This document shows positions 8,591 to 18,282 of a stretch of 64,000 nucleotides of DNA, in pieces. Position 1 is the stretch's first letter; each line of letters starts with the position of its first letter. The DNA lies in assembly GCF_014635305.1 (NCBI RefSeq), contig NZ_BMCS01000003.1, positions 729,000 to 792,999 on the forward strand, written 5' to 3'. The notes under the pieces are model-generated. The model did not search any database. It had not been told where the DNA came from and saw nothing but the letters and a program-made list of their open reading frames with translations. The stretch is from Williamsia phyllosphaerae. Its GTDB lineage: Bacteria; Actinomycetota; Actinomycetes; Mycobacteriales; Mycobacteriaceae. A program made the position numbers and the translations under genes.

Positions 8591-9259
8591 TCAGGAAGCG
8601 AACAGCGGCATGCCGCGTCGCTCGTGGCGTTCGGCGAGAACGTCGAACAGGGGGTCGGACAGGTCGGCCAGGCCGGACGCGGCCTGCTCGGCGATGTCCT
8701 GACACAGGGGTGCGAGGTCCATCGTGATGATCGCGACATCGGCCGGGTCCAGGGCGAGGAGTCGTTGTCCGGCGGTCGCGGCACCGGTCATCGCGGTGTA
8801 GACGTGCACGAGCGCCGTCCGCTGCCCGGACACGCCGCAGAGTCGACCGACCCGGCCGGCGATGACCGGCAGGTGTGATCGCGGGACGTGGTCGGAGAAG
8901 TCGTGATCGGGCCACCGTCGACGCGCCAGACGGACCATCCCCCGGCCCTGACCCAGCGACGCAGCACGCGCCGCCGACGAGGGTGTGCGGGCGTCGGTCT
9001 CCCGCTGGGCGGCCACGTCGGCCAGTCGGGCATCGGCCACCGCGGCGGCGATCGACGCGGCCACGAGGGCGCCGGTGGCGATCCGCCGTTCGAGGTACTG
9101 CCGCAACCCGGCCGCGTCGACGATCACGCGGTCGGCGATGGCCTGCTCGACGCCACCGGAGTGGACGTGTCCGCCGACCGGCAGTCGGGAGTCGGCCAGC
9201 GTGAGCATCATCGCCAGGGCGTGGTCGCCCGATGCGAATTCGTGTGCGTCGGTGGGCAT
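8591..9259 (-). CDS. ureF: Urease accessory protein UreF
   Basis: A 222-residue, all-helical UreF, which acts with UreD and UreG as the activation complex that gates nickel and CO2 insertion. It starts with LTLADSRLPVGGHVHSGGVEQAI, the family's opening signature (usually LQLASPALPVGGFSYS). The ATG at 9259 is one base from the ureC stop, so it is translationally coupled. The frame is open further upstream into ureC but that portion is an out-of-frame shadow. Confidence 0.92.
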   Translation of the reverse strand: MPTDAHEFASGDHALAMMLTLADSRLPVGGHVHSGGVEQAIADRVIVDAAGLRQYLERRIATGALVAASIAAAVADARLADVAAQRETDARTPSSAARAASLGQGRGMVRLARRRWPDHDFSDHVPRSHLPVIAGRVGRLCGVSGQRTALVHVYTAMTGAATAGQRLLALDPADVAIITMDLAPLCQDIAEQAASGLADLSDPLFDVLAERHERRGMPLFAS

Positions 9260-9260
9260 C

Positions 9261-10982
<1,722 letters not shown>

Positions 10983-10983
10983 G

Positions 10984-11324
10984 TCAGTCCAACTCTCCGG
11001 GAGGGTCGAGCGACAGTCCGGGAACCACCCGCGCCCCGCCGATCTCGACGAGCTCGACCTGCATCTCGATACCCGGCTCGAAGCGCACCGCGGTGCCGGC
11101 CGGGATGTTCAGTCGCCGACCGTGCGCGTCGGCGCGCGGGAAGTCGAGCGCGGCGTTGGCCTGGGGGAAGTGGTAGTGACTGCCCACCTGGACCGGCCGG
11201 TCCCCGCGGTTCACCACGGTCACGGTGATGACGTCGGCGCCGGCGTTGATCTCGATCTCGCCCTCGGCACACAGGATCTCGCCGGGGATCACGGCGACAC
11301 CCGCGAAATCGGCCTCGGTCCCGG

Positions 11325-11328
<4 letters not shown>
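10984..11328 (-). CDS. ureB: Urease subunit beta
   Basis: The 114-residue beta subunit of the three-subunit bacterial urease. The family signature is GVAVIPGEILCAEGEIEINAG followed by NRGDRPVQVGSHYHFPQANAALDF, and the typical RFEPG near residue 85. Its ATG overlaps the ureA stop by 4 nt (ATGA), so the subunits are made in balance. Confidence 0.97.
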
Positions 11329-11627
<299 letters not shown>

Positions 11628-11681
11628 GACGCCTCGCCTCCGTTCTCTCCCGTGGAATGGGCGCTCTCATAGTGCCACGCA

Positions 11682-11704
11682 GCACGCCGCTCGGCGCGGC
11701 GTGC
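11682..11704 (-). terminator. Perfect 9-bp hairpin between the aldolase-like gene and ureA
   Basis: GCACGCCGC (11682-11690) and GCGGCGTGC (11696-11704) are perfect complements around a 5-nt loop, 7 nt after the aldolase-like stop codon on the minus strand. There is no T-run, but GC-rich hairpins without one are common terminator candidates in actinobacteria. Confidence 0.5.
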
Positions 11705-11710
11705 GATGGG

Positions 11711-12973
11711 TCATCCGCCGGCCAGCGGGGCGACGCGTTCGGGTGTACACAGCGGACCGATCGCGGTCACGTGCGCGGGTTCGAACGCGTCCACACCCCA
11801 CCCGCGGACCAGGACGCCGGCCAGCGCTCGGGCGGTCGCCGGTTCGTCCATCACCCCGCCGTCCGTCGCGTCGGTGGTGCCGTCGCCCACGGTGCGTTCG
11901 AGGTAGCGCTGCAGACGCGCGGCCGCCGCGGGCATCGCGTCGGCAAAGAACGTCTGCACCGCCAACCACCGCGTGACGAGGTGCCCTGGGTGCATGTCCC
12001 ACCCCTGATAGAAGCCGCGTTCCAGCGAACGCCGGACGAGACGATGGTGTCGTCGCAGGGCGGCGTCGACCTGCGCGGCGTCTCCGGTGGGAATGATCTG
12101 GGTGGACCCGTCGCACACCCAGACGCCGGTCTGCGCGGCCGACGCGAGCATGACGGCCTTGGCGTGGTCGGCGACCGGGTGTTCCAGCGACTGATACGCC
12201 GAGACGATTCCGCAGGCCGCGCTGTAGTCGTAGGTGCCGTAATGCAATCCGCTCAGACGCGGACCCGATCGGTGGATCGCCTGCGCAACGGTCGCCGCAC
12301 CCGACGCACCGACCACCGCCTGTGGGCTCTCGATCTGCAATTCGAAGCGCACGGTCATCGGCGCCAGTCCGTGCGCGCGTTCGATCTCCTCGCACAATGC
12401 GATGACCGCGTCCACCTGGGCCACCGCCCGCAGCTTCGGAACCGTGAAGACGAAACCGTCGGGCACACCTCCCGCACCGTCGAGGACCGCCTCCATCGTG
12501 CGCAGGCCGCGATTCCGCTCGACGGGTCCGAGTCCCTTGCATCGGACGCCGGAACTCAGACGCGGCCCGGACCCCGTCGCGCTCCACTGCGCCAACACGG
12601 CGCCGGCCGCCCGGGCGTGACGGTCCTCGACGGCGTCGTCGCGCCAGCCGTATCCGTCCTCGAGGTCGATCCGCAGATCCTCGATCGGGGCGGTCCGCAG
12701 GCGGGTGAGAGCCGTGTCGACGGCGCTCTCCGACGAGAGTTCGACCAGCGTGGGTCGCGCCGACTCGGCCAGTTCGACTGCGCGGGCACCCCATTCGTCG
12801 AGGGTGTCGGGGCCCACGGCGTCGGCCGGGACGTAGACGGTGTGTACGGGCTGGGTCTCGGCTCGCGAATCCGGATACCCGGCGGCGAGTTCGGCGTCGA
12901 CCTCGCGCAGCAGATCATCCATCCGGGCCTGCGCACGGGCACGCAGGCCTGTGGTGTCGGTGCCGTCCGTCAT
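11711..12973 (-). CDS. HpcH/HpaI aldolase / citrate lyase beta-like protein (DUF6986)
   Basis: A 420-residue protein with the PEP-binding TIM-barrel character of HpcH/HpaI aldolases and citrate lyase beta-like enzymes. Useful motifs are FVFTVPKLRAVAQVDAVIALCEEIE, then MTVRFELQIESPQAV, where the glutamates probably bind a divalent metal, and LHYGTYDYSAACGI. This actinobacterial branch (DUF6986) has no established substrate. It follows the thioesterase gene by 7 nt and would share its promoter and iron box. The ATG at 12973 was chosen because the upstream extension overlaps the thioesterase. Confidence 0.8.
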   Translation of the reverse strand: MTDGTDTTGLRARAQARMDDLLREVDAELAAGYPDSRAETQPVHTVYVPADAVGPDTLDEWGARAVELAESARPTLVELSSESAVDTALTRLRTAPIEDLRIDLEDGYGWRDDAVEDRHARAAGAVLAQWSATGSGPRLSSGVRCKGLGPVERNRGLRTMEAVLDGAGGVPDGFVFTVPKLRAVAQVDAVIALCEEIERAHGLAPMTVRFELQIESPQAVVGASGAATVAQAIHRSGPRLSGLHYGTYDYSAACGIVSAYQSLEHPVADHAKAVMLASAAQTGVWVCDGSTQIIPTGDAAQVDAALRRHHRLVRRSLERGFYQGWDMHPGHLVTRWLAVQTFFADAMPAAAARLQRYLERTVGDGTTDATDGGVMDEPATARALAGVLVRGWGVDAFEPAHVTAIGPLCTPERVAPLAGG

Positions 12974-12980
12974 CGGCCGG

Positions 12981-13400
12981 TCAGGACGGACGGTTGTCGA
13001 GGTTCTGCAGCCGGACCCGTCCCTGCGCGAGGAGGCGGTCGTCGGCATCGGTCACGTCGACCTGCCACAGCTGCGACGACCGACCGCGGTGGATCGGCAG
13101 CGCGCGACCGGTCACGACCCCCGAGCGGACCGACTTGAGGAAATCGGTGGAGTTGTTCACCCCGACGACCGTGGGGGGAAGACCTTTCTCCTGCAGCCAC
13201 ATCGCGGCCGAGACGCTGGCCAGCGACTCGACGAGTGCGCAGTAGGTACCGCCGTGGACGATCCCGTAGGGCTGATGGTGCACGGAGCCCGCATCGAACG
13301 TGGCGACCGATCCGTCGCCGCTCATCGTCTGGTACTCGAAACCCAGTGTCGCGTCGAGCCCCGAGGGCTCGGTGCCGATGGACAACGGTTCGTCTGCCAC
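12981..13400 (-). CDS. PaaI-family hotdog-fold thioesterase
   Basis: A 139-residue single hotdog domain of the PaaI/4HBT type, which hydrolyses acyl-CoA or aryl-CoA thioesters. The helix motif YGIVHGGTYCALVESLASVSAAMW carries the HGG turn and an acidic residue typical of the active site, and NNSTDFLKSVRSGVVTGRA follows. GTG at 13400 is preceded by AAGGAG. It corresponds in position to Rv1847 of M. tuberculosis. It is the first gene of a two-gene unit with the DUF6986 aldolase and is predicted to be iron-controlled. Its CoA substrate is unknown. Confidence 0.87.
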   Translation of the reverse strand: MADEPLSIGTEPSGLDATLGFEYQTMSGDGSVATFDAGSVHHQPYGIVHGGTYCALVESLASVSAAMWLQEKGLPPTVVGVNNSTDFLKSVRSGVVTGRALPIHRGRSSQLWQVDVTDADDRLLAQGRVRLQNLDNRPS

Positions 13401-13471
13401 GGGGGCTCCTTCACGGTCGGTGTGCCTGCGACCCTATGTCACCGTTTGCGACGACCCTCCCCCGGAAAACC

Positions 13472-13506
13472 GGCAAGCCCCACACCCTGGGGGCGTGGGG
13501 CCTGCC
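13472..13506 (-). other. Stem-loop in the 5' leader of the thioesterase gene
   Basis: The arms GGCAAGCCCCAC (13472-13483) and GTGGGGCCTGCC (13495-13506) pair over 12 positions with one G:T wobble or mismatch. If transcription starts near 13560 on the minus strand, this hairpin lies in a leader of about 160 nt, upstream of the GTG at 13400. It could be an attenuator or stability element. Confidence 0.35.
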
Positions 13507-13565
13507 GTGGCGTGGACCGGGGGTCTCTGCAGCCCTCAGGACACTCACTCGGTCCGACGTTGACC

Positions 13566-13584
13566 TAAAGATAGGCTACCCTTA
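13566..13584 (-). promoter_or_regulatory. Candidate IdeR/DtxR iron box
   Basis: TAAAGATAGGCTACCCTTA matches the IdeR/DtxR consensus TTAGGTTAGGCTAACCTAA at 14 of 19 positions by my count, including the whole TAGGCTA core. It covers the -10 and most of the spacer of the minus-strand promoter described next, the usual position for repression by iron-loaded IdeR. Confidence 0.6.
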
Positions 13585-13596
13585 TTCCTGTGTCAA
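13568..13596 (-). promoter_or_regulatory. Consensus sigma-A promoter for thioesterase and aldolase-like genes
   Basis: On the minus strand TTGACA (13591-13596) and TATCTT (13568-13573) are separated by exactly 17 nt, the best -35/-10 pair in the window. It points towards the thioesterase gene starting at 13400. Confidence 0.65.
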
Positions 13597-13677
13597 CAGC
13601 GGCCCGTCCGGGTCGCTGTGGGGGAACCCGAACGGACCACCCACCCCTGCGGTGGCTCCGTGAACGGACTTCATCGG

Positions 13678-13683
13678 TAAACT
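13678..13683 (+). promoter_or_regulatory. Putative -10 element, leaderless start of blaI
   Basis: TAAACT ends 7 nt before the ATG at 13691. A GGAGG touches the ATG directly, too close to serve as a Shine-Dalgarno sequence, so a leaderless mRNA is the better reading. Confidence 0.5.
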
Positions 13684-13690
13684 CCGGAGG

Positions 13691-14080
13691 ATGAGCGGCT
13701 TGGGCGATCTGGAACGTGCGGTCATGGACAACCTGTGGTCCAGTGACACCCCTCAAACGGTGCGGCAGGTCCACGCGGCGTTGTCGCGCGACCGCGAACT
13801 GGCCTACACGACGGTGATGACCGTCCTGCAGCGTCTCGCGAAGAAAGACCTGGTCACCCAGATCCGCGATGACCGTGCCCATCAGTACTCCCCCACGCAC
13901 CCGCGCGAACACCTGGTCGCAAGCCTGATGGTCGACGCCCTGAGCGAGGCCGACGAGTCCACGTCGCGCCACGCCGCACTCGTGTCGTTCGTCGGCCGGG
14001 TCGGAGCCGACGAGGCCGACGCCCTGCGCCGTGCCCTCGACGAACTCGAGGCCGCGCAGTCCGAGACGCGGAACCGCTGA
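13691..14080 (+). CDS. blaI: BlaI/MecI/CopY-family transcriptional repressor
   Basis: A 129-residue winged-helix repressor. The DNA-binding half is LGDLERAVMDNLWSSDTPQTVRQVHAALS followed by YTTVMTVLQRLAKKDLVTQIRDDRAHQYSP, the standard BlaI/MecI signature; the C-terminal helices make the dimer. It is followed by an M56 metallopeptidase gene 108 nt downstream, the usual repressor and sensor-protease pair (Rv1846c/Rv1845c in M. tuberculosis, where BlaI controls blaC and other genes). Beta-lactam or cell-wall stress would be the expected signal; no beta-lactamase gene is in this window. Confidence 0.92.
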   Translation: MSGLGDLERAVMDNLWSSDTPQTVRQVHAALSRDRELAYTTVMTVLQRLAKKDLVTQIRDDRAHQYSPTHPREHLVASLMVDALSEADESTSRHAALVSFVGRVGADEADALRRALDELEAAQSETRNR

Positions 14081-14188
14081 ACGAGTCCACTGATCGCTCG
14101 TGGGCACTCCCGCCACACAGGTAGAATCGGCTGATCGGCCACCGTGCCCGGTCCGTCGGACACGCACCAACAGCCGTAGGAATCGTCG

Positions 14189-15139
14189 ATGACCGCCCTC
14201 CTGTTCGGGATCCTCGCCGTGGCACTGACAGGTCCCGTGGCGGAGTGGCTCTCACGGGCGCAGTGGCCGCTGCACGCGCCGCGCGCCGCGATGGCGCTGT
14301 GGCAGTCGATCGCGCTGGCCGCCGTTCTCTCGGCCTTCAGCTGTGGGCTCGCGATCGCGGCAAACCTGCTCGTCCCCGGCCCGGACGGTCGTCCGACCAC
14401 CAACCCGTTCGACGAGATCAAGTCACTCGGCATAGTGCTGTGGTTGATCTACGTCGGCGTCTTCGCGCTCACCCTGCTGATCGGCGCCCGACTGATGTAC
14501 ACCACGGTGCGCGTCGGTGTCCGCACCCGCGCACGTCGGTCGGCCCACCGCCAGCTCATCGATCTCCTGGACCGGGTCGACCGCAGCCGCTCCGACCACC
14601 GATTCCTCGCCCGCGACGTCCGCATGCTCGAGGTGGAACAGCCCATCGCCTACTGCCTCCCCGGGCTGCGCCAGCGCGTCGTCCTCAGCGAGGGCGTGAT
14701 CTCCCGGCTGACCCGCGACGAGCTCGAGGCGGTCATCACCCATGAGCGGGCACATCTGCGGGCACGCCACGACCTCATCCTGGAGGCGTTCATCGCGGTG
14801 CACGCCGCATTCCCGCGCTTCATCCGTAGCCGCTCCGCGCTGGGCGCGGTGCAGTTGTTGGTCGAGGTTCTCGCCGACGATCACGCCGTTCGCGCCACCG
14901 GCCCCACCCCGCTCGGACGGGCGCTCGTCGCCTGCGCCGACTCGGTCGCGCCACGCGGCGCCCTGGCGGTCGGCGGTCCGACGACCCTGACGCGCGTGCA
15001 GCGACTCAGCCATGATCGGCCGGCGCGTCTGGCCGGATTGGTCGCATATGTCGCGGCCGCGGGAATCCTGGTCCTGCCGACGCTCGCCGTCGCCATCCCG
15101 TGGCTCACCGAGCTGAGCAGGCTCGTCACCGCCGGGTGA
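14189..15139 (+). CDS. M56-family membrane metallopeptidase (BlaR1-like, no sensor domain)
   Basis: A 316-residue integral membrane zinc protease of the BlaR1/MecR1 peptidase family. The zinc motif HERAH is in the segment EAVITHERAHLRARHDLILEAF. Hydrophobic stretches occur at the N terminus (LFGILAVALTGPVAEW), around LWLIYVGVFALTLLIG, and near the C terminus (LAGLVAYVAAAGILVLPTLAVAIPW). Unlike staphylococcal BlaR1 it has no extracellular penicillin-binding sensor domain, which is normal for actinobacterial homologues. It presumably cleaves the neighbouring BlaI or triggers its removal. Confidence 0.9.
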   Translation: MTALLFGILAVALTGPVAEWLSRAQWPLHAPRAAMALWQSIALAAVLSAFSCGLAIAANLLVPGPDGRPTTNPFDEIKSLGIVLWLIYVGVFALTLLIGARLMYTTVRVGVRTRARRSAHRQLIDLLDRVDRSRSDHRFLARDVRMLEVEQPIAYCLPGLRQRVVLSEGVISRLTRDELEAVITHERAHLRARHDLILEAFIAVHAAFPRFIRSRSALGAVQLLVEVLADDHAVRATGPTPLGRALVACADSVAPRGALAVGGPTTLTRVQRLSHDRPARLAGLVAYVAAAGILVLPTLAVAIPWLTELSRLVTAG

Positions 15140-15185
15140 CACCCCCCCATTCGGAGTCCGCCGCATGGCATCTGCGCGGAGGCAA

Positions 15186-15191
15186 TAGGCT
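15186..15191 (+). promoter_or_regulatory. Putative -10 element, leaderless start of gnd
   Basis: TAGGCT ends 7 nt before the ATG at 15199, the same hexamer and spacing as at 3476. It lies in the 59-nt gap after the M56 gene. Confidence 0.45.
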
Positions 15192-15198
15192 GGGGGAC

Positions 15199-16665
15199 AT
15201 GACACAGACTGACTCAGGCGCCGACTCCACCAGCACTGCTCGCGCACAGATCGGCGTCACCGGTCTGGCCGTCATGGGCTCGAACATCGCGCGTAACTTC
15301 GCCCGTCACGGGCACACGGTCGCACTGCACAACCGCAGCATCGCCAAGACCGACGCACTCATCGACAAGCACGGTTCCGAGGGCGACTTCGTGCGGACCG
15401 AGACCATCGAGGAGTTCATCGCCGCGCTGGAGAAGCCGCGTCGCGTGCTCATCATGGTCAAGGCAGGCGACGCGACCGACGCCGTCATCAACGAGCTCGC
15501 CGACGCCATGGAGGAGGGCGACGTCATCATCGATGGCGGCAACTCGCTCTACACCGACACCATCCGTCGCGAGAAGGAGATGAGCGACCGCGGACTCAAC
15601 TTCGTCGGCGCCGGCATCTCCGGTGGCGAGGTGGGTGCGCTCGAGGGCCCGTCGATCATGCCCGGCGGCCCCAAGGAGGCCTACGAGTCGCTGGGTCCGC
15701 TGCTGGAGTCGATCTCCGCGCACGTCGACGGAACGCCCTGCTGCACCCACATCGGACCCGACGGGTCCGGACACTTCGTGAAGATGGTGCACAACGGCAT
15801 CGAGTACGCCGACATGCAGCTCATCGGTGAGGCCTACGACCTGCTGCGCAAGGCGCTCGACCTGCCGGTCGACAAGATCGCCGACGTTTTCCGCGACTGG
15901 AATTCCAGCGACCTCGAGAGCTACCTGATCGAGATCACCGCCGAGGTCCTCTCGCAGACCGACGCCGAGACCGGCAAGCCGCTCGTCGACGTGATCGTCG
16001 ACGCCGCCGGCCAGAAGGGCACCGGTCGCTGGACCGTGAAGTCGGCCCTCGACCTCGGCGTCCCGACCACCGGAATCGGCGAGGCCGTGTTCTCGCGCGC
16101 TCTGTCGAGTGCACTCGACCAGCGCAAGTCCGCCAACGGGCTGGAGTCCGGCGCGCTCGGCGAGGCCCCGACCGACACCGAGCAGTTCATCGACGACATC
16201 CGCTCGGCGCTCTATGCATCGAAGGTCGTCGCCTACGCGCAGGGATTCGACCAGATCGCCGCGGGCAGCAAGGAGTACGACTGGGACCTGCATCCCGGCG
16301 CGATGGCCACGATCTGGCGCGGCGGCTGCATCATCCGGGCGCAGTTCCTCAACCGCATCGTCGAGGCCTACGACGAGAACGCCGACCTCCCCAGCCTGCT
16401 GCTGGCACCGTACTTCCGCGACGCGGTGGAGAAGGCCGTCGACAGCTGGCGTCGGGTCGTGGTGACCGCCACCCAGATGGGGATCCCCGTCCCGGCGTTC
16501 GCCTCGTCGCTGTCCTACTACGACGCCCTGCGGGCCGACCGACTCCCCGCCGCCCTCACCCAGGGACTGCGCGACTACTTCGGCGCACACACCTACCAGC
16601 GCATCGACAAGGAGGGCACGTTCCACACGCTGTGGAGCGAAGGCCGTACCGAGGTCGAGGCCTGA
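15199..16665 (+). CDS. gnd: 6-phosphogluconate dehydrogenase (decarboxylating)
   Basis: A 488-residue oxidative pentose-phosphate enzyme that converts 6-phosphogluconate to ribulose 5-phosphate with CO2 and NADPH. The N-terminal cofactor fold is GVTGLAVMGSNIARNFARHGHTVALHNRS. The substrate signature is GAGISGGEVGALEGPSIMPGG, and GSGHFVKMVHNGIEY carries the catalytic lysine. The C-terminal helical domain ends with YFGAHTYQRIDKEGTFHTLW, the tail that reaches the partner subunit in this family. The ATG at 15199 was chosen; the longer open frame overlaps the M56 gene. It is followed after 16 nt by guaB1. Confidence 0.96.
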   Translation: MTQTDSGADSTSTARAQIGVTGLAVMGSNIARNFARHGHTVALHNRSIAKTDALIDKHGSEGDFVRTETIEEFIAALEKPRRVLIMVKAGDATDAVINELADAMEEGDVIIDGGNSLYTDTIRREKEMSDRGLNFVGAGISGGEVGALEGPSIMPGGPKEAYESLGPLLESISAHVDGTPCCTHIGPDGSGHFVKMVHNGIEYADMQLIGEAYDLLRKALDLPVDKIADVFRDWNSSDLESYLIEITAEVLSQTDAETGKPLVDVIVDAAGQKGTGRWTVKSALDLGVPTTGIGEAVFSRALSSALDQRKSANGLESGALGEAPTDTEQFIDDIRSALYASKVVAYAQGFDQIAAGSKEYDWDLHPGAMATIWRGGCIIRAQFLNRIVEAYDENADLPSLLLAPYFRDAVEKAVDSWRRVVVTATQMGIPVPAFASSLSYYDALRADRLPAALTQGLRDYFGAHTYQRIDKEGTFHTLWSEGRTEVEA

Positions 16666-16681
16666 GCCGGAGGGCGACACA

Positions 16682-18124
16682 GTGCGTTTCATCGACGGCC
16701 ACACCCCGGCCAACGATCTGACCTACGACGACGTGTTCGTCGTACCCGGCCGCAGTGACGTCGCGTCGCGGTTCGACGTTGACCTCTCCTCACGAGACGG
16801 TTCGGGCACCACCATCCCGATCGTCGTCGCGAACATGACCGCGGTGGCGGGCAAGCGGATGGCCGAGACCGTCGCCCGCCGCGGCGGAGTCGTGGTCCTC
16901 CCCCAGGACCTCCCGGCCGAGGCCGCCGCCGATTCCATCGCATTCGTGAAGAGTCGTGGCCTCGTCGCCGACACCCCCGTGATCCTGGCCGCGGGTGACT
17001 CCGTCTCCGACGCGTTGGCGCTGCTCCCCAAGCGCGCACACCGGGCCGCGGTGGTCGTACACCCCGAGACCGGCGCGCCGCAGGGCATCGTCACCGAGGC
17101 CATGTGTGCCGATGTCGACCGCTTCGCGCGCCTGTCGGAGGTGCTCGACCCGAACTTCGTGTCGATGCCTGTGGACTCCGCACCCCGCGCGGTGTTCGAC
17201 GCGCTCACCGACCAGCACCTGGGGGTCGCCGTGCTGACCCACCCGGACGGGTCGATGGCCGGGGTGTTGACCCGCACGGGCGCGTTGCGCACCGGGATCT
17301 ACCAGCCCAACGTCGACGCCGACAGTCGGCTCCGTGTCGCCGCGGCCGTCGGTATCAACGGTGACGTGGTGGGTAAGGCGCGGGCGCTCGTCGAGGCCGG
17401 CGCCGACCTTCTCGTCGCCGACACCGCGCACGGTCACCAGGAGAAGATGCTCGCCGCCGTCACCGCCCTCGCGGCGGCCGATCTGGGCGTCCCGATCGCG
17501 GCAGGCAATGTCGTCTCCGCGCAGGGCACCACCGACCTCATCGACGCCGGGGCGTCGATCGTGAAGGTCGGCGTCGGGCCCGGCGCGATGTGCACGACCC
17601 GGATGATGACCGGAGTCGGTCGACCCCAGTTCTCAGCCGTCACCGAGTGTTCGGCGGTCGCGCGGGCACGCGGCGCCCATGTGTGGGCCGACGGCGGGGT
17701 CCGCCATCCGCGCGATGTCGCACTGGCGATCGCCGCCGGGGCGTCGAACGTGATGATCGGTTCCTGGTTCGCGGGCACCTTCGAATCGCCGGGTGATCTC
17801 AAGACCGACCCGTCGGGACGTTCGTACAAGGAGAGCTTCGGGATGGCGTCCAAGCGTGCGGTCGCCGCGCGCACCGCCACCGACAGCGCCTTCGACCGCG
17901 CGCGCAAGGGACTGTTCGAAGAGGGCATCTCCAGCTCACGGATCCTGCTCGACCCGGATCGCCCCGGCGTGGAGGATCTGATCGACCACATCTGCTCGGG
18001 GGTTCGCAGCACGGCGACCTACGTGGGTGCCCGCACGCTCGACGAGCTGCACGAGAAGGTGATCCTCGGGGTGCAGTCGGCCGCCGGTTTCGCGGAGGGA
18101 CGCCCCCTGCCCAGCGGTTGGTGA
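16682..18124 (+). CDS. guaB1: GuaB1-family IMP dehydrogenase-related protein (probable GMP reductase)
   Basis: A 480-residue TIM-barrel protein of the IMPDH/GMPR family with a CBS pair inserted at about residues 95-210. The catalytic loop is VGVGPGAMCTTRMMTG, with the cysteine that forms the covalent purine intermediate, and the phosphate-binding segment is ADGGVRHPRDVALAIAAGASNVMIGSWFAGT. From memory, the mycobacterial GuaB1 was shown to be a GMP reductase rather than an IMP dehydrogenase; I infer the same here. It starts with GTG, 16 nt after gnd, so the two are probably co-transcribed. Confidence 0.92.
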   Translation: MRFIDGHTPANDLTYDDVFVVPGRSDVASRFDVDLSSRDGSGTTIPIVVANMTAVAGKRMAETVARRGGVVVLPQDLPAEAAADSIAFVKSRGLVADTPVILAAGDSVSDALALLPKRAHRAAVVVHPETGAPQGIVTEAMCADVDRFARLSEVLDPNFVSMPVDSAPRAVFDALTDQHLGVAVLTHPDGSMAGVLTRTGALRTGIYQPNVDADSRLRVAAAVGINGDVVGKARALVEAGADLLVADTAHGHQEKMLAAVTALAAADLGVPIAAGNVVSAQGTTDLIDAGASIVKVGVGPGAMCTTRMMTGVGRPQFSAVTECSAVARARGAHVWADGGVRHPRDVALAIAAGASNVMIGSWFAGTFESPGDLKTDPSGRSYKESFGMASKRAVAARTATDSAFDRARKGLFEEGISSSRILLDPDRPGVEDLIDHICSGVRSTATYVGARTLDELHEKVILGVQSAAGFAEGRPLPSGW

Positions 18125-18217
18125 GGCCGGTCACCCGATACGATGGGGGTCTTGCTCATCGATTCGACACCGCGCCTTCTCGGATTCGCTCCCCGGCGCC
18201 TCATGGAGGACACCTTG

Positions 18218-18280
18218 GTGCCCACGGCACCCGTGCTCGCGCACAGTCACAACACCCCGACATCTGAGCCGGGTCGCTGA
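18218..18280 (+). CDS. Possible 20-residue leader ORF upstream of the CNNM genes
   Basis: A short open frame starts with GTG at 18218, 8 nt after GGAGG, and stops at 18280, two bases before the ATG of the first CNNM gene. An in-frame ATG at 18203 would make 25 residues. The product contains two histidines and is otherwise featureless. The CNNM start itself has no clear Shine-Dalgarno sequence, so this could be a leader whose translation re-initiates into the CNNM gene. It may equally be chance. Confidence 0.25.
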   Translation: MPTAPVLAHSHNTPTSEPGR

Positions 18281-18282
18281 GC

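Noticed and set aside
13684..13690. GGAGG in front of blaI as a Shine-Dalgarno sequence.
   Set aside because: It touches the ATG with no spacing. The -10 hexamer 7 nt before the ATG explains the start better as leaderless.
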